64,000 bases of DNA, taken from positions 1-64,000 of the forward strand of contig UQWD01000008.1 in NCBI GenBank assembly GCA_900544555.1. Reading direction: 5' to 3'. This stretch comes from an uncultured Eubacteriales bacterium. GTDB lineage: Bacteria > Bacillota > Clostridia > Christensenellales > CAG-138. The position numbers and the translations under genes are program-made. Of the stretch, positions 44,044-52,642 are shown piece after piece (within the stretch, counting starts at the first letter, position 1; every line of letters begins with the position of its first letter). The notes beneath the pieces are model-generated. The model was given only the letters and a program-made list of their open reading frames with translations. It had not been told where the DNA came from and did no database searches.

Positions 44044-44072
44044 TTGACAATCAAATGAATGCATAATATAAT
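44044..44072 (+). promoter_or_regulatory. Perfect consensus sigma-A promoter of the flotillin operon
   Basis: TTGACA (44044-44049), 17 bp, TATAAT (44067-44072). The predicted start is about 20 nt before the first ATG of the DUF1836 gene. Confidence 0.9.
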
Positions 44073-44099
44073 CAATATATACTAAGTTGGAAGGGAGCG

Positions 44100-44708
44100 A
44101 TGGGATCTATGCGCATTGAAATATGCAGCGATACCATTCCAGGTACTGTTTTGAAAAAGGAGAGCATGGAGAATGTTACCGGCCGTGAGTTTTTGGATAA
44201 GATCTTTTTTATTTCAAACGGCGTGATGCTTTCCCAAATCAAAGAAATCTCCGGGTTAGATGGTTCAACGCTGCAAAACTGGATAAAACGGGGATGGGTT
44301 GGAAGCGCCGTTAACAAACGGTATTCCAAGGATCAACTGGCCCGCATATTGATAATCAATATGATGCGCAAAAGCATGCAGCTGGAACGGATTGATTTTC
44401 TGCTCAGATATATAAACGGCAATCTGGATTGCAGGGAGGATGATATTATCCCCGAATCCGAGCTGTACGGCTACATATGCGCGCTGCTGGAGCTTATTGA
44501 GCGGGAGGATGCGTGCGGAGGCTCGCTGCGCGATAATATAGAAAAATGCGCGCAGAACTACAGCGAGCGGATAGCGGGCGCAAGGCTTAGGCTGATAAAC
44601 GCGCTCGAGATCATCGTATGCTCCTATTACTCCTCGCTGATTCAGCTGCATTGCGACGATTTATATGCCGATTTGGCAGGGGGGGTCAATCATGGCGGAT
44701 TGGTTTAA
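44100..44708 (+). CDS. DUF1836 family putative regulator, first gene of the flotillin operon
   Basis: 202 residues; an ATG three codons later (44109) is an alternative, since the GGAAGGGAG site is close to the first. The DUF1836 pattern is visible: FISNGVMLSQIKEISGLDGSTLQNWIKRGWVGSAVNKRYSKDQLARILIINMMRKSMQLERIDFLLRYING. The N-Trp-Ile-Lys-Arg-Gly-Trp-Val segment is MerR-like. It shares the family with the regulator at 38269 but differs strongly in sequence. Its 3' end overlaps the NfeD-like gene by 17 bp, so it is coupled to the operon that it may regulate. Confidence 0.82.
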   Translation: MGSMRIEICSDTIPGTVLKKESMENVTGREFLDKIFFISNGVMLSQIKEISGLDGSTLQNWIKRGWVGSAVNKRYSKDQLARILIINMMRKSMQLERIDFLLRYINGNLDCREDDIIPESELYGYICALLELIEREDACGGSLRDNIEKCAQNYSERIAGARLRLINALEIIVCSYYSSLIQLHCDDLYADLAGGVNHGGLV

Positions 44709-45288
44709 CAGCTTAACCTTATTACAGCAGATTTATCTGATAATTGCCGCGCCGTCTACCATAATTCTGCTTTTGCAGACAATCTTTCTTTTGGCTGGCG
44801 TTGGCGGAGGCGACGCGGACGCGGATGCTGGCGATATGCCGGAGACGGACGCTGGGGGCGGCGACGGCCTGGCCCTGTTCTCCATTCGCGGAATCATGGC
44901 GTTTTTGTGCGTAGGCGGATGGAGCGGCATGGCGATTGCCGGCTCGGGCATGCCTGCCGCCGGGGCGGTTATTCTTTCAGCGGCGTGCGGGTTTTTAGCG
45001 CTGCTTAGTATGGCGTACCTGATGAAATTGGCGCTCAAGCTCCAATCCTCGGGAAATATTGATATTAAAAACGCCATAGGAAAGATTGGGGAGGTATACA
45101 TACCCATTCCGGCTTCTAAAGGGGGGAGCGGCAAAATCAATATAATCGTGCAGGAAACCTATATGGAGGTATCCGCGGCGACTAGGGAACCGACAACGAT
45201 AAAGACGCGCGAAATGGTACGCGTAACAGACACGGAGGGAGCGGGGCTCGTTATCGTCGAAAGGTTGACGGATAAGGATAAAGCATAA
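44692..45288 (+). CDS. NfeD-like membrane protein
   Basis: 198 residues from the ATG at 44692 (AGGGGGGG upstream). Three hydrophobic helices (about 12-35, 66-85, 90-110), with an Asp-rich loop GGGDADADAGDMPETDAGGGDG between the first two, and a C-terminal OB-fold domain (IGKIGEVYIPIPASKGGSGKINI..., REMVRVTDTEGAGLVIVERL). Short NfeD proteins without the ClpP-like protease part are encoded with flotillins and organise membrane microdomains with them. The flotillin gene follows after 39 bp, which supports the assignment. Confidence 0.85.
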   Translation: MADWFNSLTLLQQIYLIIAAPSTIILLLQTIFLLAGVGGGDADADAGDMPETDAGGGDGLALFSIRGIMAFLCVGGWSGMAIAGSGMPAAGAVILSAACGFLALLSMAYLMKLALKLQSSGNIDIKNAIGKIGEVYIPIPASKGGSGKINIIVQETYMEVSAATREPTTIKTREMVRVTDTEGAGLVIVERLTDKDKA

Positions 45289-45327
45289 AAGAATCGACCT
45301 AAAAAAATGATTCGAGGAGGAAATGTT

Positions 45328-46713
45328 ATGGATCCGATTATTGTCGTATTAATTACTGTATTAGCAGTGCTGCTTTTTACCACATTCATTCTCATATTAT
45401 CACGGTATAAAAAATGCCCGTCCGATAAGGTCATGGTCATATACGGAAGGGTGGGAAGCAACCAGGACGGCACGCAGCGCAGCGCGAAGTGCATACACGG
45501 CGGGGCGGCGTTCGTTTGGCCGGTAGTTCAGGCTTACGAATACCTGGATTTAACGCCGATATCCATCAGCGTGGATTTAAAGAGCGCGCTGTCCCGGCAG
45601 AACATCCGTATCGACGTGCCTTCACGATTTACGGTTGGCATCTCTACCGAGACGGGCATTATGCAAAACGCGGCCGAGCGTCTGCTGGGGCTTAAGCTTG
45701 AGGAGGTACAAAAGCTTGCGGAGGATATTATTTTCGGCCAGCTCCGCCTCGTAATCGCCACGATGGATATTGAGGAAATTAATACCGACAGGGATAAATT
45801 CCTGGATGCGGTATCGGGCAATGTGGAAACCGAACTCAAGAAAATTGGCTTGCGCCTTATTAACGTAAACGTAACGGATATCGACGATGAAAGCGGATAT
45901 ATTGTGGCGTTGGGCAAGGAGGCTGCGTCCAAAGCGATAAACGACGCCAAGGTATCTGTAGCCGAAGCGGACAGGGAGGGCGCCATCGGCGCGGCCAACG
46001 CGCAGCGCGATCAGCGTATCAGCGTATCAAAATCCAACTCGGAGGCCATACAGGGCGAGAACGAGGCGAAGGCGCACATCGCTCAATCCGAGGCCACGCG
46101 ACGGGAATTGGAAGCGGACGCCCTCAGGCGCGCGACAGCCGCTGAAAATATCCAAACGGCCAGGGCGCAGCAGGAATCTTACGCGGCCCAGCGCCAGGCT
46201 GAGGAAGCCAGGGCGCTGCTGGAGAAAGCCAAGCTGGAGGCGGATATTCTTGTGAAGATGGAGATAGAGAAAAAGCGGCTTGAGCTTCAGGCGGAGGCGG
46301 AGGCGGAGCAGGTGCGACGCAGGGCAAGGGGCGATGCGGACGCCATACTCATGCGGCGGCGCGCTGAGGCGGACGGTATGCTGGAAATCCTGTCAAAGCA
46401 GGCCGAGGGCTTCAATAAGCTGGTGCAGTCCGCGAACGGCGATTCCAGCGACGCGATACGGCTCATGGTCGCCGATAAGCTGGAAGAGCTTGTTAAAATT
46501 CAGGTCGACGCGATTAAGAACATCAAAATCGATAAGGTTACCGTATGGGATTCGGCGGGCGCGCACGATAACGGCAAGGGAGCCACGGCAAACTTTCTGT
46601 CCGGGCTGCTCAAATCCATACCGCCCATGAATGAAATGTTTGATATGGCGGGGATGCAGCTCCCCCAGTATTTGGGAACGCCTAAGGAGGAAGGCGCGCG
46701 GCCGGAGGCGTAA
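45328..46713 (+). CDS. floT: Flotillin family protein (SPFH domain)
   Basis: 461 residues from the ATG at 45328 (GAGGAGG upstream). An N-terminal membrane segment (IIVVLITVLAVLLFTTFILIL) is followed by the SPFH/band-7 domain (about 30-210, RYKKCPSDKVMVIYGRVG, DVPSRFTVGISTETGIMQNAAERLLGL) and a long coiled-coil flotillin domain with Ala/Glu repeats (AEADREGAIGAANAQRDQRI, EAEAEQVRRRARGDADAI). It scaffolds functional membrane microdomains. Bacillus YuaG/FloT also lies next to an NfeD protein (YuaF). The C-terminal Gly/Pro/Met-rich end is normal. Confidence 0.93.
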   Translation: MDPIIVVLITVLAVLLFTTFILILSRYKKCPSDKVMVIYGRVGSNQDGTQRSAKCIHGGAAFVWPVVQAYEYLDLTPISISVDLKSALSRQNIRIDVPSRFTVGISTETGIMQNAAERLLGLKLEEVQKLAEDIIFGQLRLVIATMDIEEINTDRDKFLDAVSGNVETELKKIGLRLINVNVTDIDDESGYIVALGKEAASKAINDAKVSVAEADREGAIGAANAQRDQRISVSKSNSEAIQGENEAKAHIAQSEATRRELEADALRRATAAENIQTARAQQESYAAQRQAEEARALLEKAKLEADILVKMEIEKKRLELQAEAEAEQVRRRARGDADAILMRRRAEADGMLEILSKQAEGFNKLVQSANGDSSDAIRLMVADKLEELVKIQVDAIKNIKIDKVTVWDSAGAHDNGKGATANFLSGLLKSIPPMNEMFDMAGMQLPQYLGTPKEEGARPEA

Positions 46714-46754
46714 GCGGTTAAACGCGTACTAAGCAAAGTAAAGGAGAATAGTTC

Positions 46755-47357
46755 ATGTTTCAAACGGCGATAGGGGTAACAATACCTTTTCCCGAAAGGG
46801 TTGGGGAAGGGTACCGGATTACGGACGGCGCGGTCCGGGCGAGTGTCAGCTTTGAAAAGCTTGACGCGGTTATACGCGAATTTATCAGTTTGATAGAGGA
46901 ACCGATGTTCTTAGCGCTTCATATCCCTCTCCCGGAAGGCGCGACCGAGGAAATGAGCGTTTACGGCGAGGGTACCGGCAGCGTATACGAACAAGTGATG
47001 TATCTGGATCAATGTTCAAGAGAACAGATGCTGTATGTGTATAATACCTTTGGCGGGATATTCCTGGCCGACGGCGTATCGCAGTTTGCGATTGCCTCGC
47101 ATAAGAGTGGGGATGAGATGTTTGTTCAGCTTTTTAAAATCGTGGATTTTCTCGGCGAGGGGAGGCTGCGTTATACCTCTTTGCTGGAAAAGCACGGGAT
47201 TTACCCGTCGGATGGTTTGTTAACCGCCTGGGACGTACTTGATAAGGAGCATCCGGGCAAGTGCCGGTTGGTGAAGGTGCTCGGAACAACCATTTACGAC
47301 GCGGTGGAAAGGCTAAAGGAGTTCGGCCTGTATGCCGCCGGGGTTATTGAGCGTTAA
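46755..47357 (+). CDS. Uncharacterised protein, last gene of the flotillin operon
   Basis: 200 residues, start with AAGGAG 9 nt upstream, 41 bp after the flotillin stop. I recognise no family. The sequence is soluble, acidic, mixed alpha/beta, starting MFQTAIGVTIPFPERVGEGYRI, with EFISLIEEPMFLALHIPLPEG, DQCSREQMLYVYNTFGGIFLADGVSQFAIASHKSGDEMFVQL and a C-terminal helical part. There is no signal peptide or membrane segment. Its position suggests a cytoplasmic partner or client of the NfeD/flotillin assembly. A terminator follows at 47390. Confidence 0.75.
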   Translation: MFQTAIGVTIPFPERVGEGYRITDGAVRASVSFEKLDAVIREFISLIEEPMFLALHIPLPEGATEEMSVYGEGTGSVYEQVMYLDQCSREQMLYVYNTFGGIFLADGVSQFAIASHKSGDEMFVQLFKIVDFLGEGRLRYTSLLEKHGIYPSDGLLTAWDVLDKEHPGKCRLVKVLGTTIYDAVERLKEFGLYAAGVIER

Positions 47358-47389
47358 TTCTTACGGCCGCAGGGGGCGCGCAAAGTTTT

Positions 47390-47411
47390 GCCGCCCTCGG
47401 CGGCGCTTTTA
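47390..47411 (+). terminator. Intrinsic terminator of the flotillin operon
   Basis: GCCGCC (47390-47395) pairs with GGCGGC (47399-47404), loop CTC, followed by GCTTTTATTT. Confidence 0.8.
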
Positions 47412-47531
47412 TTTCTTGAATATGCTGTTTGCGCTGCAAGTGACGCAATAGCTTAAGTTATCATTTTTTTAAATCATAGCAAAAAACACAGGATCTGATT
47501 TTGTCGCTTTAAACTGGCGCAAATTCAAAGT

Positions 47532-47672
47532 ATAATAAAAACGTATCAGTCGGAATGGTTTTGGTTGATAGGGGTGCTTTTCGCATTTATAGCGGCTATT
47601 GTGAAGCGCAGGATAATCGATCAGGCGAAGCTAACGCCAAAGAACAAAGTCACGCGTTATAAGGTATCCTGA
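47532..47672 (+). other. Possible small membrane ORF without a clear start
   Basis: A frame ending at 47672 encodes EWFWLIGVLFAFIAAIVKRRIID-type sequence (one helix then basic) with a soluble end KNKVTRYKVS. It has a TATAAT at 47531-47536 overlapping its upstream part, but no ATG/GTG/TTG start with a ribosome binding site. It may be a truncated gene. The rest of 47412-47727 shows nothing definite. Confidence 0.25.
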
Positions 47673-47727
47673 ACAGGCATAACAAAGCTGTCGGCGGCTG
47701 GCAATACATAAGGGGTTTGAATGGAAA

Positions 47728-48291
47728 ATGCCAAAGCTAAAACATATTAAGGCAACGCTGCTGATTATTTTTATATGGGTGGTATTGTATGTAATCAATA
47801 TATTTGTGGATCTTATACCGACTCTATCCGGCAGAGGCTTTAATCTGATGAATGGAGAATACTATCGCATTATTACATGCGCCTTACTTCATACAGATTT
47901 TCTACACCTTTTAGCGAACTGCCTTGCTTTATATTGGATAGGCTACTACCTCGAATGCAATATTGGGAGCGGAAAATTCCTGTTGTTTGCGCTTGTCGCA
48001 TATATCGCATCGGAAACCGTATTCTTTTCAATATTCAGGGACGCGGAAAACTCGTTTGGCGGCTCATCCATTACGTTTGCGTTAATCGGCTTAATTTTGA
48101 TACTGCAATTTGCAAAACCCGTTTTTCCAAAGTTAAAGCTTGGTACGTGGTATGGTAATTGGATAGTTTTTTATAGCGTTCTAGGGAATATTCCAATACT
48201 TCCCTTCATGGATTTTTCGACCGTGGTCATTCATTTAGTTTCTTTCTCGATAGGCGCGGTATTGGGGATACCCTTTCGCTTTATGATATAA
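47728..48291 (+). CDS. Rhomboid-family intramembrane serine protease
   Basis: 187 residues, six membrane helices. The family motifs are present: GEYYRIITCALLHTDFLHLLANCLALYWIG with His-x3-Asn (HLLAN), the catalytic serine region FGGSSITFALIG (Gly-x-Ser), and a histidine in the last helix (STVVIHLVSFSIGAVLGIPF). It would cleave transmembrane segments of substrate proteins. The length is near the minimal six-helix core. The ribosome binding site is weak, and a nine-codon frame (ATG at 47721) overlaps its start, which might influence initiation. The gene is AT-rich like the following intergenic region. Confidence 0.8.
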   Translation: MPKLKHIKATLLIIFIWVVLYVINIFVDLIPTLSGRGFNLMNGEYYRIITCALLHTDFLHLLANCLALYWIGYYLECNIGSGKFLLFALVAYIASETVFFSIFRDAENSFGGSSITFALIGLILILQFAKPVFPKLKLGTWYGNWIVFYSVLGNIPILPFMDFSTVVIHLVSFSIGAVLGIPFRFMI

Positions 48292-48540
48292 GCGGATGCA
48301 GAAGATAATAATCAAGCGTGAATGTAAATTTATCGTAACCGTTTATCCCGTATTGCCGGTAATTTGTATTTAGGAAATGTTGAAATAATCCGAATGCACG
48401 GGCGCTAAACCGGCTAATATGTTTATATGAAAACGCTGAATAATTGTTCAAGCTCTATTAGTTAGGGTATTCTGCTAAACCGTCGAATAAGAGATAATAT
48501 AACTACATAATGCCTAGGATTTACGACTAATAATATCTTA

Positions 48541-48778
48541 ATAAAATAAAAAATATATTAATTCGACCAAGTAACGTTTAGCGCCAAATGAGGATATATA
48601 AGTGAAATGCTTCTCGGGCGTGGGGGTAATCAACCTTCTTTTTCCTTTCTTCGTTCTTGATCGCAATGCACATTACTTCATATTCGACAGCCCAACCCCC
48701 ACGCCCTATATGCTATGAAAACAGTCAACATGAATCGGCGGTTTTAGCAAAGCTGGAGGCAAAAATCCGAAGCGACTA
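48541..48778 (+). ncRNA. Candidate structured RNA, tandem copy A
   Basis: A unit starting with AATAAAAAATATATTA-TTCGACC, then GATATAT, GAATGCT-like sequence, and a perfect 12-bp long-range helix GGGCGTGGGGGT (48616-48627) with ACCCCCACGCCC (48695-48706) around a 67-nt pyrimidine-rich loop. The 3' part contains AGCAAAGCTGGAGGC. The same parts recur in the same order about 400 bp downstream. No open frame spans it. The strand is assigned by analogy with the direction of the neighbouring plus gene and is uncertain. Confidence 0.5.
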
Positions 48779-48944
48779 TTAGTTGTTGAATTTTAATAAT
48801 CGTTTAAATCATACTTGCGTAAAACAGTAAAAATTCTATTCTTCAATATGCCGGCTAAATACTATTCCAAATCCTAGCAAGTTAAGAGTCTCATCACTAC
48901 TTATTGTCATAAATTCTGACATAAATCAAATAAATCATACAATT

Positions 48945-49180
48945 AAAAATAAAAAATATATTATTTCGACCGCGTGACGTTTGACGAATAATAGGGATAT
49001 ATGGTGAATGCTACCCGGGCGTGGGGGAACCAAACATTCCTTCTTTTCTTCCGACAGTACAATACACATCATATCACTTGTTTACAAGCCAGCATACCCC
49101 CGCGCCCTACTTATAAAAGTCAGCGGACCGGAGCCGATGGCTTAAGCAAGGCGAAGGCACAGAGCGCGCTTACGCGTTTT
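48945..49180 (+). ncRNA. Candidate structured RNA, tandem copy B
   Basis: It aligns with copy A over the AT-rich start, GATATAT-GTGAATGCT, the GC helix and the AAGCAAGGCGAAGGC end. The helix pairs GGGCGTGGGGG (49017-49027) with CCCCCGCGCCC (49097-49107). The A of copy A is replaced by G opposite U, so pairing is kept as U.G. Loop sequences differ but keep a pyrimidine-rich run and an ACACATCATATCA-like block. A hairpin AAAGATAA/TTATCTTT (49185-49204) follows and may be a terminator. Confidence 0.5.
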
Positions 49181-49303
49181 ACCTAAAGATAACGGCTTAT
49201 CTTTTATCTACACCATACACTGGCCAGGCGGCAAGCGATATCTATAAGCTCAACGAATACGCGCCTGTTGAATCAGCCATAGAGGGGTATGCCCGCAATA
49301 TGG

Positions 49304-49325
49304 AAAAACCCCGGCTGCGCCGGGG
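49304..49325 (-). terminator. Intrinsic terminator of the patB-like gene
   Basis: On the minus strand CCCCGGC (49325-49319) pairs with GCCGGGG (49315-49309), loop GCA, followed by TTTTTCC. It is 185 bp downstream of the PatB-type stop codon; 49205-49303 and 49326-49509 hold no recognisable gene. Confidence 0.8.
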
Positions 49326-49509
49326 GTGCGAGTTATAAACCAAACAAAGCACTGTATAGTTGGAACGAAGTCCGCATACACAAAATAAGCTGTTTTTGCG
49401 GCAGGCGTGTACGAAACGCGGTTTGTTTCGTCATTAAGCAGGCGAAGGGTTCATTGACTTGAGACCGCTAGACTTGGCGGCGCTGATAACCGCCAAGGCT
49501 AGGGCAGAT

Positions 49510-50697
49510 CTATTTCGCCGCGTTTTTTAATACCCTTCCGATGCGGTTAAGCGCCTTTTCAAGTAAAGTAGACGGGCAGGCGATGTTAAAGCGGAAGAAG
49601 CCCTCGCCTCCTTGGCCGAACATACGCCCGTCGTTGGGGAAAACTTGAGCCTCACAATAAAACAGCTGTTCAAGCGTATCCTGGTCAATGCCAATGCCGC
49701 CGAAATCCACCCAAAGCAGATATGTCCCTTCAAGGGGGTAAACGCGGGCCTGCGGCAAATCCCGGGCAAAAATATCCTCGGCGAGTTTTCTGTTTGAATC
49801 GATTACCTCTATGAGCCCGTCCAACCATTGCCCGCATTCGTTATACGCAATTTCACACGCCCGATAGCCCAGCGCGTTCACGCAGAACAGCGAACTTTTA
49901 CCCATACTATCGATCATGGCCTTGCGCCTTTTTGGATCCTGAATGATGATGTTGGACGTATACATCGCGGCCAGATTGAACGTTTTGCTCGGGGCCGTAC
50001 AGACAGCGCAGTTCTCAGAAGCCTCGGCCGATACGTTTGCATATACCGTATGATGGTTGCCGGGCATGATAATATCCTGATGGATTTCATCACAAACCAC
50101 AAAAACGCCGTTTTTGAGGCATATTTGACAAATGCGCTCCAGTTCTTCCCTTGTCCAAACGCGCCCGGCGGGGTTGTGCGGATTAGACAGTAATAAGAGC
50201 GTATTCCCAGGTTCTGAGGCGGCTCGCTCCAGCCCCTCGTAATCTATTTCGTAGCTGTCGTTCCTTATGACGAGCGGGTTATCGACCACATGGCGCCCGT
50301 TTGCGCGTATAGCGTTCATAAAGGGAAAATATACCGGCGGCATTACGATAACCCCATCTCCCGGATTTGTGAACGCCTTTACCATTTGGAACAAAGCGGG
50401 TACAACGCCGGGGGTTACGATGACCCAATCCTTTTCAATCGTATAGTTATGGCGCGTCCCCATCCAACGAACGACCGCCTCATAATAGCTGTTTGTAGCG
50501 TGCGTATAGCCCAGTACGGCGGTATCAAGATAGTTTTTCAACCCCTGAACAATCTCCGGCGCGGGGTAAAAATCCATATCGGCAATGGACATGGGCAGGG
50601 CCTCATCGTTCACGGACGGGTTCTTGCGAAGCATATCATCCCATTTAATCGAACCGGTTCCCGCCCGGTTTATAACCGTTGTAAAATCATATTTCAT
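49510..50697 (-). CDS. patB: PatB/MalY-type PLP C-S lyase (cystathionine beta-lyase family aminotransferase)
   Basis: 395 residues from the ATG at 50697; upstream in-frame ATGs add an unrelated tail. Signatures: KYDFTTVINRAGTGSIKWDDM at the N-terminus, LPMSIADMDFYPAPEIVQGL, LGYTHATNSYYEAVVRWM, LLLSNPHNPAGRVWTREEL, VCDEIHQDI and the PLP-lysine region TAPSKTFNLAAMYTSNIIIQ. The family cleaves cystathionine or cysteine C-S bonds, or acts as an aminotransferase. It is not coupled to the aro operon upstream (about 280 bp apart). The ribosome binding site AGGAT is weak and rather far. Confidence 0.92.
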   Translation of the reverse strand: MKYDFTTVINRAGTGSIKWDDMLRKNPSVNDEALPMSIADMDFYPAPEIVQGLKNYLDTAVLGYTHATNSYYEAVVRWMGTRHNYTIEKDWVIVTPGVVPALFQMVKAFTNPGDGVIVMPPVYFPFMNAIRANGRHVVDNPLVIRNDSYEIDYEGLERAASEPGNTLLLLSNPHNPAGRVWTREELERICQICLKNGVFVVCDEIHQDIIMPGNHHTVYANVSAEASENCAVCTAPSKTFNLAAMYTSNIIIQDPKRRKAMIDSMGKSSLFCVNALGYRACEIAYNECGQWLDGLIEVIDSNRKLAEDIFARDLPQARVYPLEGTYLLWVDFGGIGIDQDTLEQLFYCEAQVFPNDGRMFGQGGEGFFRFNIACPSTLLEKALNRIGRVLKNAAK

Positions 50698-50973
50698 TTT
50701 CGGCAACCATCCTGACAGCATATTTCCCGCAATATGACGATAAGCGGGACATAATTGGTTATATAACATACCGGCGTTAAAGTCAATCCCGCTTAGCAGA
50801 GCTGTACCCCGCATGCCCGGGCGTTTATCTATTGTTTCCGTTTTGACGCGGCCGGGGTTAATGGCAATAAAGCATGAGCCGAGCGCTGAGTAAGGCTTAG
50901 AAACGCCAAAGGCTCATACCCGGATACGGCGCGCCTGACGGGAGCTGGTGGTTTTGAATTGAGCGATAGGGGC

Positions 50974-51432
50974 TTAAGCGCGTCCGCCGCCGTTTCGGCG
51001 CCCGCCAACGCAGTCAACAAGCAGATCCACAGCCTCAAAATAACCCTTTATGCCTTTACCGCAGACAGCGCCGATGCAAGCCCCTCGGATAAGGGATACC
51101 CGCCTGAATTCCTCCCTCAGCCCGGGATCTGTAAGATGTACCTCAACGGCGGGTATGCCCACGGCCATAAGCGCGTCGTACAGGGCGACGCTTGTATGCG
51201 TATAGGCAGCCGGGTTGATTATGATGCCGTCCGCAAGGCCGTATGCGCGCTGAATACGGTCGATGAGCTCGCCTTCATGGTTGCTCTGAAAAAAAGCGGC
51301 CTCCGCGCCTGCGCTTAGGCAATACCGCCGAACCGATTCTATAAGCTCGCCGTAAGAAACGCAACCATAAATATGCGGTTCACGGATGCCGAGCATATTG
51401 AGATTAGGCCCATTGAGAATCAATATATTCAT
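50974..51432 (-). CDS. aroQ: 3-dehydroquinate dehydratase, type II
   Basis: 152 residues from the second of two adjacent ATGs (51432), which fits the AAGGAG spacing better. The type II signatures are ILNGPNLNMLGIREPHIYG (with the active-site Arg and Tyr), FFQSNHEGELIDRIQ and INPAAYTHTSVALYDAL, HLTDPGLREEFRRVSLI. It dehydrates 3-dehydroquinate to 3-dehydroshikimate. The last residues (GGRRNGGGRA) are an unusual Gly/Arg tail. Its start lies inside the end of the aroE-aroK fusion gene (29-bp overlap). It is the last gene of the aro operon. Confidence 0.96.
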   Translation of the reverse strand: MNILILNGPNLNMLGIREPHIYGCVSYGELIESVRRYCLSAGAEAAFFQSNHEGELIDRIQRAYGLADGIIINPAAYTHTSVALYDALMAVGIPAVEVHLTDPGLREEFRRVSLIRGACIGAVCGKGIKGYFEAVDLLVDCVGGRRNGGGRA

Positions 51433-52642
51433 CATAAAGCTCCTTTATGGCGCGCGCGGCTAATTCTATTGATTGATTGTTCAGAACAACGCCGTCGGCG
51501 ACAGCTTGGTAAACGGGCGCGCGCTCAGCGTACAGGCTGGACAAATCGGTTGAAAGCGGCCGGCCCTTCACAGCCAGCGAAAGGATGTCCCGCTCAATAT
51601 GGTATACGCGTCCGTTTTGCTTGAGCTCAGAGGCCGATAGCTTATCGAGTACGGAGCCGCCTCCCGTGGCGATAACCCTTCCGCCATGTTTGGACGCATC
51701 CATCAGCGCGGCGCGCTCCATTTCCCTGAACGCCGCCTCGCCGTCCTGAGCGAAAATGCGTTCAATCGTTTTTCCTGCGGCGGATTCCACGGCCTCGTCC
51801 GAATCCCAGAACTGTCGGCCGGTGAGCGCCGCGAGCGTGCGCCCAACGCTGGTTTTTCCGCAGCCGGGCATGCCGACCAGCACGATATTCTCCGCCATGC
51901 GTTGTACTTTTGACGCCGCAATTCTTATCCGTTCTTCCGGCAGCGTCTTGCCTAAAAAAAGCTCCGCCGCGTATTTGGCTTGCGCCGCCAGCATGGGCAG
52001 CCCGCCGCAGCGGGGTATGCCGAGGCTTTCCGCTTGCCGGACAAGCCGCGTGCGAAGCGGGTTGTAAACAAGATCCGCCACGCCGACGCAAAAAGGGAAA
52101 TCCTCAAGATTGACGGGGCGCGTACTGTTATCGGGGTACATGCCGGCGGGCGTTGCGTTGATGATGATTTCGCTTTCCCGATTAAGGCTGAGGTTTCCGT
52201 AATGGTAAACACCGCCCCTCGATACGGTGCGTACCCAGGCCGCGCCGCGCGACGCTGCCGCCGCGCTTGCCGACCGCGCCGCGCCACCCGAGCCTAGGAT
52301 AAGGACTTTTCGGCCTTCCATGCGGATATTCGCTCGATCCATCATATAGAGGAACCCGTCATAATCGGTATTATGCCCGGTAATCATACCGTTAGCGCCG
52401 TACGTTATAGTATTGACGCAGCCGGTTCTTTTCGCGGATGGGGCAAGAGAATCACACAACTCATAGACCGTTATCTTGTACGGCATGGTCACGTTCAGTC
52501 CGCCAAAGCCGGGCGACCGGATAAAATGGGCGATTTCCTCCGGCTCCAACTCAAAAAGCCCGTATTCATACCCGGCCAGAGCGCGGTGAAGCTCCCCGGA
52601 AAAGCTATGCTTAAGTTTTCTGCCTATCAATCCGTATCGCAT
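51404..52642 (-). CDS. Fused shikimate dehydrogenase - shikimate kinase (AroE-AroK)
   Basis: 412 residues. Residues 1 to about 250 are AroE: LIGRKLKHSFSGELHRAL, NVTMPYK, NTDYDGFLYMM (catalytic Lys/Asp), NADP-binding LILGSGGAARSASAAA, NATPAGMYP, and GLPMLAAQAKYAAELFLG. Residues about 253-412 are shikimate kinase: IVLVGMPGCGKTSVGRTLA (P-loop), FWDSDEAVE, IFAQDGEAAFREMERAAL, VIATGGGSVL and RPLSTDLSSLYAERAPVY. The hinge is short (TLPEERIRIAASKVQRMAE). The two activities are consecutive except for EPSP synthase following. It overlaps the chorismate mutase (16 bp) and aroQ genes. Confidence 0.95.
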   Translation of the reverse strand: MRYGLIGRKLKHSFSGELHRALAGYEYGLFELEPEEIAHFIRSPGFGGLNVTMPYKITVYELCDSLAPSAKRTGCVNTITYGANGMITGHNTDYDGFLYMMDRANIRMEGRKVLILGSGGAARSASAAAASRGAAWVRTVSRGGVYHYGNLSLNRESEIIINATPAGMYPDNSTRPVNLEDFPFCVGVADLVYNPLRTRLVRQAESLGIPRCGGLPMLAAQAKYAAELFLGKTLPEERIRIAASKVQRMAENIVLVGMPGCGKTSVGRTLAALTGRQFWDSDEAVESAAGKTIERIFAQDGEAAFREMERAALMDASKHGGRVIATGGGSVLDKLSASELKQNGRVYHIERDILSLAVKGRPLSTDLSSLYAERAPVYQAVADGVVLNNQSIELAARAIKELYDEYIDSQWA

